Assembly (NCBI GenBank): GCA_015654965.1
Contig: JAATGD010000067.1
Span: 1-9,740 of the forward strand
Reading direction: 5' to 3'
Length of the DNA: 9,740 nucleotides
Source of the DNA: Hyphomicrobiales bacterium
Lineage (GTDB): Bacteria > Pseudomonadota > Alphaproteobacteria > Rhizobiales > Rhizobiaceae
In this document: one piece after another, positions 1-6,226 of the stretch
Layout: the number at the start of each line of letters is the position of its first letter
Position numbering within the stretch: position 1 is the first letter of the stretch
Made by a program: the position numbers and the translations under genes
Notes under the pieces: model-generated
What the model saw: only the letters and a program-made list of their open reading frames with translations
What the model was told of the DNA's origin: nothing
The model's database searches: none

Positions 1-438
1 GCGGCGCGTGCCTTCCGGCAATTCCTCTTTCAGATTTTCCTTCTTCTGAATGCCGATGCCCATCACGACGATCGGCATGTTGAGCTTTTCAAAGACAAAG
101 GATTCGGTCGTTGCCGCATAGCCGGGACGCAACAGATTGGCCGAGGCGAACAGGCACAGATCGAAACTTTCGTTGAGTTTCGCATAGGTGTCGGGGGAAT
201 TGAGGCTGTTGGCCAGATGCCAGAACGGAATATAGGTCACGTCATGGCCGCGCACGGCGTTGGCTGCGCCCTCGCCGATGAGATAATTGCCGGTATTGGC
301 AATTTTCTTGACCTGATCGATCACGTCCTTTTTGGTGCGGATCGGCTCGAAATAGGGGCGATGCTTCACGCTTGCCCCGGAAACGCTGTCGACAGTCCGC
401 ATCAGGTAGGACGGGATGCCGGTGATCATTATGCGCAT
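1..438 (-). CDS. Polysaccharide pyruvyl transferase family protein, paralog 2 (partial, C-terminus beyond left edge)
   Basis: The minus strand is open from an ATG at 438 to the window edge, giving the first 146 residues (start MRIMITGIPSYL). It is clearly a paralog of the complete gene at 544-1731: both share TGIPSYL near the N-terminus, then NTGNYLIGEGA, PFWHL, ANLLR, LNMP and GIGIQ in the same order and spacing. Members of this family (CsaB/WcaK-like) transfer a pyruvyl group from phosphoenolpyruvate to a sugar as a ketal; the acceptor here is unknown. The conserved His/Arg segment expected near residue 310 lies outside the window, so catalytic competence cannot be judged. A GGA lies 5 bases before the ATG as a modest ribosome site; a second ATG three codons in is an alternative start. 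It is the last visible gene of the leftward polysaccharide unit, 105 bases after its paralog. Confidence 0.85.
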   Translation of the reverse strand, partial: MRIMITGIPSYLMRTVDSVSGASVKHRPYFEPIRTKKDVIDQVKKIANTGNYLIGEGAANAVRGHDVTYIPFWHLANSLNSPDTYAKLNESFDLCLFASANLLRPGYAATTESFVFEKLNMPIVVMGIGIQKKENLKEELPEGTRR

Positions 439-464
439 GGTGATCCATCTTCGCTGGAGTTAAA

Positions 465-507
465 GCGCATCCCGAAAAGTGCGAAGCGGTTTTCGGAAAA
501 GATGCGC
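465..507. repeat. Rhizobial-type palindromic intergenic element (RIME-like)
   Basis: This lies in the 105-base gap between the two pyruvyl transferase paralogs. Left arm GCGCATC (465-471) plus CCGAAAA (472-478) pairs with TTTTCGG (490-496) and GATGCGC (501-507). The loop is 479-489 and AAAA (497-500) is bulged. The sequence resembles the short mosaic palindromes found many times between genes of Rhizobium, Mesorhizobium, Ochrobactrum and Brucella (the RIME type). Transcribed leftward it would form a stable hairpin, which could protect the upstream mRNA end or reduce read-through into the next gene. There is no following U-tract, so it is not a classical terminator. The family name is from memory. 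Confidence 0.7.
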
Positions 508-543
508 GTGAAAACAAATGAATGAACGGCGGCAGTTCGGGAG

Positions 544-1731
544 TTAACCGACGCCGATTTCTGAAAGCACGCTTCTGAAATTATGTTCGCGCGCGGAATA
601 TTTCTCGACCACATCGGGGATATTCAACGCCCTCAAATGATCGCTCACGAAGGCGCGGCGGTCATTGGCGACGTTGAGATCGTTGGCGTCGATTTTCGGC
701 AGGCCGGAGAAATTGAGCATTTCGCGCATGCGGTCATCCACCGCCACCATCAGGCTCGGCACACCGGCCTGCATGGAGATGATATTGCCGTGGAAACGGC
801 GTCCGAAGGAGAAATCCATGCGCGAGCACCAGGCGCGCCACTGGTTGGTGTCGAGGAAGGCGTGAACGGTGATGTTCTTCTTCAACTCGCCCGAGGCCTT
901 GTAGGTCAGCGGACCGACGATCTCGCCGGTGGTCGAATCGTAAGCGCGGCCATTGGCGTCGTCTTCGACATGCATGTCGAAATGCAGAAGCTCGTCCTGC
1001 ACCACATAGGCCGAACGCCCGTCATCAGACCCCAGCGCATTCATGTCGCCGATGGTTTCCAGTTCCGCGCCCATATAGCCGGTGAAGACGGTCGGGCCTT
1101 CGCCAACCTTGACATCGGCCAGACGCCGGATCGATTTGCGCATATTGTCGGGGCGGAAATAAAGCGACGGACAGCCGACCGGCTTGACGAAGGAAAAGCC
1201 CTGATCGCGCAGGTAACCGGCTGCATTCTCACCACGGGTCAGGAAATAATGTTCGCGGCCCTTCAAGACTTCCAGCAGTTTTTTGGTGCCGGACGGCAGT
1301 CCATCCGCAGTTTCAATGTCAGGGCGGTTCTGGATACCAATACCGAGCATCACCACCGGCATATTGAGCTGCGCCAGCACAGCCGCTTCCGCATCCGCCG
1401 ACAGGCCGTTGCGCAACAGATTGGCGCAGGTGAAGACGCAGATATCATATTCCTTGTTGATCTCTTCGAGACCCGAGCCGTTGTTGATGCAATTGAACAA
1501 ATGCCAGAACGGAACATGTCTGGCCGATGGAGCCAGCGACGCCATCGCGCCCTCGCCGATCAGGTAATTGCCCGTATTGCTGATATTTTTCAGTTCCTGA
1601 ATGAATTTTTCCTTAGGCTCTGAATTGGGCTGTTTTTCCGAATAATAAACGCTCGCCTTGTCGGCGCGCTCGATCAGACGCGTCAGGTAGCTCGGGATTC
1701 CGGTAACAAGAATACGGGGGCTCTTGCTCAT
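544..1731 (-). CDS. Polysaccharide pyruvyl transferase family protein, paralog 1 (395 aa)
   Basis: This complete gene matches the polysaccharide pyruvyl transferase family, whose members move pyruvate from phosphoenolpyruvate onto a sugar as a ketal, usually in the cytoplasm during repeat-unit assembly. Visible marks are an N-terminal Rossmann-like part (RILVTGIPSYL, residues 6-16; NTGNYLIGEGA, 52-62), a central GIGIQ turn (130-134), TRGENAAGYL (165-174), PVGCPSLYF (184-192), and the C-terminal signature around 309-325 (FGRRFHGN followed by QAGVP), with the Arg/His pair typical of the family. Length is normal. No signal peptide or membrane segment is seen. The start at 1731 has an AGAAAGG ribosome site 6-7 bases upstream. 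It follows the large glycosyltransferase gene after 28 bases, so it is very probably co-transcribed. The acceptor sugar is unknown, and a non-pyruvylating role for this divergent branch cannot be excluded. Confidence 0.88.
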   Translation of the reverse strand: MSKSPRILVTGIPSYLTRLIERADKASVYYSEKQPNSEPKEKFIQELKNISNTGNYLIGEGAMASLAPSARHVPFWHLFNCINNGSGLEEINKEYDICVFTCANLLRNGLSADAEAAVLAQLNMPVVMLGIGIQNRPDIETADGLPSGTKKLLEVLKGREHYFLTRGENAAGYLRDQGFSFVKPVGCPSLYFRPDNMRKSIRRLADVKVGEGPTVFTGYMGAELETIGDMNALGSDDGRSAYVVQDELLHFDMHVEDDANGRAYDSTTGEIVGPLTYKASGELKKNITVHAFLDTNQWRAWCSRMDFSFGRRFHGNIISMQAGVPSLMVAVDDRMREMLNFSGLPKIDANDLNVANDRRAFVSDHLRALNIPDVVEKYSAREHNFRSVLSEIGVG

Positions 1732-1759
1732 AGGCGGCCTTTCTGGATTTCATTCATTT

Positions 1760-4444
1760 TCAGGCGACTGCGCGACCGGGGAGGACGGCGGCAGCGTTTG
1801 AATCGTCTGGTGTTTGCGTTCGCGATTGCCGGGTTTTGGGGTAAACGGGGCTGATCTCATTGGCCCAGTCGGTAAATTCGGAGAAAGCCGAACTCCATGT
1901 CCGCGATAAAGCTGACTGCAATGCGCCTTCGGCGGTGCGTTGCAAAGCCTCGCGATCTTCTGCAAGGATTGTGAGAATACGCGTCGTATCAGCGACGATC
2001 TGCGCATCGTTACCGTTGCGGATGAGAATGCCGTCGCGGCCATGATTGATGAGTTCATCCACAGCGCCGACTGCGGTTGCCACCGGAACGCAGCCCAGTT
2101 GCTGCGCTTCCGCGATCATCAGCGGCGCGCCTTCCCAGCGCGACGGCATCAGCAGAATATCGGCCCATGCCAGATGATTGGCGATATCCCGGCCATCGAA
2201 AACGGGGGGCGATACTTTGACGCCCGCAGCCTTGAGCTTGACCATCCATGAGGCGCTCGGATCATCGGAGAGGATTTCGCCACCGATGGCCTGCGCCTCG
2301 AATGCAATGCCCTGCTCTTTGAGTTTTACGATCGCATCATGCAGCCGGTCGATGCCCTTCTGCCGATCAAGGCGACCCATATAGAGAATGCGCAACGGCT
2401 CGCCCTTGCGCCCCTGTTTACGCGCCGCCGTTACCTGTTCGCGCAATTTCTCATCGATGGAAAAACTCGCGCCATTGGGGACCGAAAACACCTTCTCGAA
2501 CGGCACGCCAAAGCTGTGCAGATAGATTTTCAACTGGTCCGAACAGGTGAGAAACGCGTCATAGGCGTGTTCAAAGGCAATGCCCGCATAGGGCTGGCCT
2601 GCCGGGCGGCGGAACACGGTTTCATCGACCACATGCAGATAGCAGGCCGTACGCGTGCCTTCCGAGCGCAGCCTGCCCATCAGCGGGTGCGCGGCCATGA
2701 CGTGATTGTTGACCACCAGATCGAAGCCCGACAATTGCCCACGCAAAATACCCCAGTCGAGCGGATGATCGTCGGTAATAAAATCCTGTCCGAGAAAGCG
2801 GTTGGTGTCACCCCATGCCGGAATGCCATCCTTCCATAGATGCAAATAATCGAACGACTGGTCAAACTCGTCGAGCACATCCATGCGCTCATTGCCGAGC
2901 ACGAAGAGATGCGTCTCGAACCCCTGATTTTTCAGCTCCCGCCCGGCGGCATAGGCAACCTTTTCAGCACCTCCGAAGGATGCATTGGGAACCAGCACGG
3001 CAGCGGTCTTTTTCTTCGCCGCATTATGCGCGAGCGGCAGTACGGGACCGCCGCCCATCTCGTTGCGCAGCACCTGATACATTTCAGAAAGTGCCGGCAG
3101 GCGGCGCGGACGCCACGTCCAGCGCATCGCTGCGCTCTGCTTGAGTGGGCTTGTGGCAATGGAAGTGACCAGATTGAGCATCGACTGCTCGGGCCGCGAT
3201 AGCGCCCGGCGCTGGCGCACACGGGGAAAGGGAAAACGCACCTTCATACGCGCCGATGTCGGCCAGAGCTGTTTTGTGCCGAGCGAGGAAAACCAGTCGA
3301 GCGCGTCGTTCTCGATGATGTCTCTGATGAGCTTCGTGGAAACAAAAATCAGGTCTGCCTGCGGCTGCAATGTGCCCGACGGCATGATTTCGGTATCGAT
3401 GCGGCGCTCGTTTTCGACATTGGTCAGCTCAAGGAAAACGATATTGGCCTCATCAGCCAGTTTCTCCAGCCGCGAAAGAATGTTCGGAAACAGTCTGGAG
3501 CGCGCGAGCAACTTCAATGTCTCGCTGTTGGACGAGGCAAGGAAGGGCGGGAAATGAAAATTATCCGGCTCCGAAACCGAGCCCCAGAAGGCGCGGATGG
3601 TATCGTCGAACTTGAGATCGTTGGATGCAAGGCTCGGATCGGTAAACAGGCTGACCGTGCCTTCGCCCGCGCGGATGATGCCGTAGCGTGGCGCTTCCTC
3701 ATGCTCGAAGCCGACAAGGGTCGGGCGGCGGAACAGCGCCTTGTGGCGTTTTCGCAAAAAGCTGATCGAACCGGAACGGTCGCGATTGGCTTCCTTGAAA
3801 CGGCTTTCGGCGCGCAGGCGATATTCAAACCCGGTATCGTGGCACGGCGTGCCGACGAACCCCGCCTCGATGGCAGAGAGCCAGAATTCCCAGTCCTCGA
3901 ACCCGTTCTGGCGATCATCGTCAAAGCGCACGCCGCTGCGGAACACTTCAGCGGAAATCATCGAGCCGGTATCGCAGATATTGTCGGTGATGCAGTGAAT
4001 AAGCCGCGAATAGCTGTCGCCATAATGGGCGCGCCAGTTGACCGAAAACGTGTCGATATTGGTATAGACCCATCCCGCATCGCTCGAAATCAGCTTGCGA
4101 TAGAGCGTGTCGATGGTGTGCGGCTGCACGCGATTGTCGGCATCGACAAAATAGACCGCGGCTACTTCCGGCATTTCCTCAAGAATGTAATCGATGGCGC
4201 GATTGCGCGCTCCGCCCGGCCCTGCATTCTCGCCAAAGATCACATGGATTTCCGGGTGCGCTGCCGCATAAAGCGTGAGACTGTCGAACACTTCCTTGCG
4301 CGGATCGCCATCGACCGAAACCACGATCTGCGTATTGAAAACCGTCTGCGAGGCAAGAATAGTCTCCAATGCTTCCAGCGCCAGCGCCGCATGACAATAA
4401 AGCGGCATGGCAACGACGATCAAATCCTGCGATCTATCGTACAT
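1760..4444 (-). CDS. Bifunctional-type glycosyltransferase, GT2-like N-terminus fused to GT4 C-terminus (894 aa)
   Basis: This probably adds two sugars in succession to a polysaccharide repeat unit in the cytoplasm. Residues 7-215 form a GT-A (GT2) domain: MPLYCHAA, VVSVDGD (41-47), GPGGARNRAID (75-85), the metal-binding DAD at 101-103, and GFEDWEFW (181-188) where the catalytic acid is expected. Residues about 240-470 are a linker region I do not recognise. Residues about 478-865 form a GT-B (GT4) domain: PNASFGGAEKVA (486-497), PNGASFS (656-662), GRLDRQKGIDR (690-700, with the phosphate-contacting Arg/Lys), and a full E-x7-E motif (E771, E779). No membrane segments are seen. The frame stays open to a GTG at 4507, but I chose the ATG at 4444. 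It has a strong Shine-Dalgarno, overlaps the preceding gene by only 11 bases, and the extra 21 residues would be low-complexity (SREP repeats). Donor sugars are unknown. Confidence 0.88.
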   Translation of the reverse strand: MYDRSQDLIVVAMPLYCHAALALEALETILASQTVFNTQIVVSVDGDPRKEVFDSLTLYAAAHPEIHVIFGENAGPGGARNRAIDYILEEMPEVAAVYFVDADNRVQPHTIDTLYRKLISSDAGWVYTNIDTFSVNWRAHYGDSYSRLIHCITDNICDTGSMISAEVFRSGVRFDDDRQNGFEDWEFWLSAIEAGFVGTPCHDTGFEYRLRAESRFKEANRDRSGSISFLRKRHKALFRRPTLVGFEHEEAPRYGIIRAGEGTVSLFTDPSLASNDLKFDDTIRAFWGSVSEPDNFHFPPFLASSNSETLKLLARSRLFPNILSRLEKLADEANIVFLELTNVENERRIDTEIMPSGTLQPQADLIFVSTKLIRDIIENDALDWFSSLGTKQLWPTSARMKVRFPFPRVRQRRALSRPEQSMLNLVTSIATSPLKQSAAMRWTWRPRRLPALSEMYQVLRNEMGGGPVLPLAHNAAKKKTAAVLVPNASFGGAEKVAYAAGRELKNQGFETHLFVLGNERMDVLDEFDQSFDYLHLWKDGIPAWGDTNRFLGQDFITDDHPLDWGILRGQLSGFDLVVNNHVMAAHPLMGRLRSEGTRTACYLHVVDETVFRRPAGQPYAGIAFEHAYDAFLTCSDQLKIYLHSFGVPFEKVFSVPNGASFSIDEKLREQVTAARKQGRKGEPLRILYMGRLDRQKGIDRLHDAIVKLKEQGIAFEAQAIGGEILSDDPSASWMVKLKAAGVKVSPPVFDGRDIANHLAWADILLMPSRWEGAPLMIAEAQQLGCVPVATAVGAVDELINHGRDGILIRNGNDAQIVADTTRILTILAEDREALQRTAEGALQSALSRTWSSAFSEFTDWANEISPVYPKTRQSRTQTPDDSNAAAVLPGRAVA

Positions 4445-5969
4445 TGGCAGCCTCTTTGGCTCTCGGCTGCGCGGCTCTCGGCTGTGGGGTTCCCGGCTCA
4501 ACGACACGCGCCTCTACATGTTTGACGAGGCGGAAATTGAAGACTTTCAGCCATGAGAAATCGACGGATTCGGCTGCGGCCTTGCTCAGCACAACTAGAT
4601 CCATGGTGCGGTCGATGGGTTTTTCCAGCATGAAATTGATATCGACCGGACGACCGGGGGCGGCTTCCGACCAGCCGCTGAACAAAACCTGCGCCCGGCG
4701 GCGGTCGAGACTGGCGATTGCCGCGATCTCTTCCTCGATATTGGCGCCCAGATTGACCGCAAGCAGGCCGACCGCACAGGGCTGGCCTTCCGGGTGATCG
4801 ATGACGGCGCGCGCCGAAATACGCACCGTGCCGGGCGCGATCACGCGGCGGATGGCTGCCGCCGTGATCCCCTCTTCCAGCGGATGACAGCCGATGGCGT
4901 CCTCATGTTCGAGAAAGCGCACGGTCGGGAAATCGGGCGTCAGGGGCGTGACGGAAACATTGGCCACATTGCGCAACAGTTCGACCGGCAGGCGGTAATC
5001 ATCGACCTTGCGGCCATTGATCAGCGCCGTTGGCACGATTGAATTGGGCAGCGACGCGGGCCGCACGCCCGGAAGGCCGGTGAAGATGCGCAGCGCCAGC
5101 GGGCGCATGTCGAGATCACCATGCGGAATGCGCGCGCGCGCCGCATAGCGCTCATTGGCGATCACATTGCCCAGCGAGAGTTCCGGCGGCACGCCACCCG
5201 TTGCCGATATGCGCAGCCGCAGCGTGCGGTGGCTGCCGTCGCAGCCCTTGGGCAGGGAGAAGAAATTCCATTCCGCTTTCAATTCGCTGTAAGGCACCAG
5301 CCATTCGGCAATGCCCTCGCCATTTTCGAGATAATCAAGGGTTACGATCAACTGTCCATTATGGTTGGCGGGCAGATCGCGGAAATGCAGCGCGAAACCC
5401 GATACCGCATAGCTTGAAACCGGGAAAAGCTGCTCGATTTCCGATTCGCGCAAGATACGCGCAAAACCTTCGTCCTTGGGATCGACAAGCGGCGCATGGG
5501 CAAAAATCTCGACTGATGAATCCCAGTTGCGGGCATGAAAGGCATCTTCGATGGCGCGATAATTCTCGAACATCGTCTCGCGCTCGCGCCTAAGCATGGC
5601 CAGTTCCGTATGCACCTTGCTGACATGCGAGGCCAGACGGTCGAGGCTTTTTTCAAGCAGTTGCGCCACGAGCAAAGGCACGGTGTCCGGGCTTGCCTGA
5701 TCGATTCTGATAACGGGAAGTTCCGGTATGGTGCGCATGCGGTAAAGCTGCTGGAGTATAGTATCGAGTTCCGCAGCCCCCTCCTCGGACGCCGCGACCG
5801 CAACAAGCGGAAAGGAATTGGCCAGACGCAGCCGTTTGCTGTCGCCTTCGAGATAAGTGGTCGCATCGCCCAGAGGCGTGGTTTCCAGCGCTTCGCGATC
5901 ACGCATCGAAGCAATGGCATAGCGACGGGTCTTGCGCCCGGAGATCGCAGGAAGTGGTGTGCTCAACAT
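4434..5969 (-). CDS. Uncharacterised polysaccharide-cluster protein with coiled coil and beta-rich domains (511 aa)
   Basis: I do not recognise a function. Residues 1-95 form a small alpha/beta region with a hydrophobic strand (FPLVAVAAS, 53-61). Residues about 98-147 are a heptad-rich helix (LLEKSLDRLASHVSKVHTE onward), probably a coiled coil. Residues about 185-270 look like a beta-sandwich (FALHFRDLP, GQLIVTLDYLENG, TLRLRISATGG), and residues 370-482 repeat that character (TVRISARAVIDHPEGQP, PVDINFMLEKP, SWLKVFNFRLV), reminiscent of carbohydrate-binding jelly rolls. The tail is a short Pro/Arg/Ala repeat. There is no signal peptide or membrane segment, so it is probably cytoplasmic. It may belong to a family now carried as a DUF (DUF6212 comes to mind, unverified). 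It is the first gene of the leftward unit and overlaps the glycosyltransferase by 11 bases, which suggests a scaffold or accessory role in assembly. The start at 5969 has a weak GGA site; Met22 is an alternative. Confidence 0.8.
   Translation of the reverse strand: MLSTPLPAISGRKTRRYAIASMRDREALETTPLGDATTYLEGDSKRLRLANSFPLVAVAASEEGAAELDTILQQLYRMRTIPELPVIRIDQASPDTVPLLVAQLLEKSLDRLASHVSKVHTELAMLRRERETMFENYRAIEDAFHARNWDSSVEIFAHAPLVDPKDEGFARILRESEIEQLFPVSSYAVSGFALHFRDLPANHNGQLIVTLDYLENGEGIAEWLVPYSELKAEWNFFSLPKGCDGSHRTLRLRISATGGVPPELSLGNVIANERYAARARIPHGDLDMRPLALRIFTGLPGVRPASLPNSIVPTALINGRKVDDYRLPVELLRNVANVSVTPLTPDFPTVRFLEHEDAIGCHPLEEGITAAAIRRVIAPGTVRISARAVIDHPEGQPCAVGLLAVNLGANIEEEIAAIASLDRRRAQVLFSGWSEAAPGRPVDINFMLEKPIDRTMDLVVLSKAAAESVDFSWLKVFNFRLVKHVEARVVEPGTPQPRAAQPRAKEAANVR
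4451..4457 (-). promoter_or_regulatory. Ribosome binding site that fixes the start of the GT2-GT4 gene
   Basis: On the minus strand the sequence reads AAAGAGG, followed by six bases and then ATG at 4444. It lies inside the 3' end of the preceding gene, as expected for translational coupling. The upstream GTG alternative at 4507 has no comparable site. Confidence 0.7.
4458..4502. repeat. Three-copy 15-bp tandem repeat in the C-terminal codons of the 511-aa gene
   Basis: GGCTCTCGGCTG occurs at 4458-4469 and again exactly at 4473-4484, and a third copy with three mismatches starts at 4488, so the period is 15 bp. Being a multiple of three, it encodes pentapeptide repeats at the end of the 511-residue protein (EPGTP, QPRAA, QPRAK). 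In the frame of the downstream glycosyltransferase, upstream of its preferred ATG, it would read SREPH, SREPR, SREPK. Confidence 0.8.
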
Positions 5970-6017
5970 AGCCGTCCATCATGTGGGGGCCGATTGGGAG
6001 GTTCGGCCTGTGCGACA

Positions 6018-6046
6018 ATGAGAAAATACAGACCATGTATTGTCAA
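6018..6046 (-). promoter_or_regulatory. Sigma70-type promoter of the polysaccharide unit
   Basis: On the minus strand a perfect TTGACA (6041-6046) is followed after exactly 17 bases by TCTCAT (6018-6023), which matches four of six positions of TATAAT. Transcription would start near 6010, giving a leader of roughly 40 bases before the ATG at 5969. No better promoter was seen for this gene set. Confidence 0.55.
6025..6041. promoter_or_regulatory. Palindromic operator candidate inside the promoter spacer
   Basis: AATACA (6025-6030), five bases, then TGTATT (6036-6041) is a perfect inverted repeat filling the -35/-10 spacer of the predicted promoter. It is nested in a wider pair, GACAAT (6014-6019) and ATTGTC (6039-6044). 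A protein bound here would block RNA polymerase, so a repressor site is the simplest reading. The regulator is unknown, and the motif differs from the putative MarR motif. Confidence 0.45.
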
Positions 6047-6226
6047 CAGACATATGGCATCAACTATATGATAATATTGCGAATATTTGCTCGGTTATTA
6101 ATTCAAAATTTGAAACAATATGCCGATATATTCAATAATATGCGCAACTATGCAGAAATGTGGGATTTTATATTGCAGATTGATGAATTGTTCGCCAAAT
6201 TATTGCCACATATCTCTCATCGGCCC
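6040..6226. other. AT-rich non-coding leader
   Basis: This stretch is much richer in A+T than the flanking genes, with many TATAT/AATATT steps, including AATATT-GCG-AATATT at 6073-6087. I see no gene and no clear terminator for the glycosyltransferase that ends at 6227. Open frames crossing it lack ribosome sites and family resemblance. In alphaproteobacteria such islands are favoured by the MucR/Ros silencer family; whether that applies here is inference. Confidence 0.5.
6098..6118. promoter_or_regulatory. Putative MarR operator, copy in the polysaccharide leader
   Basis: The core TTCAAAATTTGAA (6102-6114) is a perfect palindrome with 6-base arms around one central base. The flanking TT (6098-6099) and AA (6117-6118) also pair. 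The same 21-bp pattern recurs at 8086-8106 upstream of the MarR gene, with 17 of 21 positions identical. It is centred about 97 bases before the predicted transcription start, a place more usual for activation or looping than for simple blocking. Binding by the encoded MarR protein is inference. Confidence 0.55.

Noticed and set aside
583..1623. 346-aa open frame on the plus strand
   Set aside because: It lies wholly antisense to the 395-aa pyruvyl transferase gene, has no ribosome site or recognisable motifs, and is explained by GC-rich codon bias on the opposite strand.
4445..4507. N-terminal extension of the GT2-GT4 protein from a GTG
   Set aside because: It would add only a repeat-derived SREP tail; the ATG at 4444 has a strong Shine-Dalgarno and a normal short operon overlap.
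3554..4525. 323-aa open frame on the plus strand
   Set aside because: It is antisense to the GT2 domain, whose motifs are unmistakable; the predicted product resembles no family.
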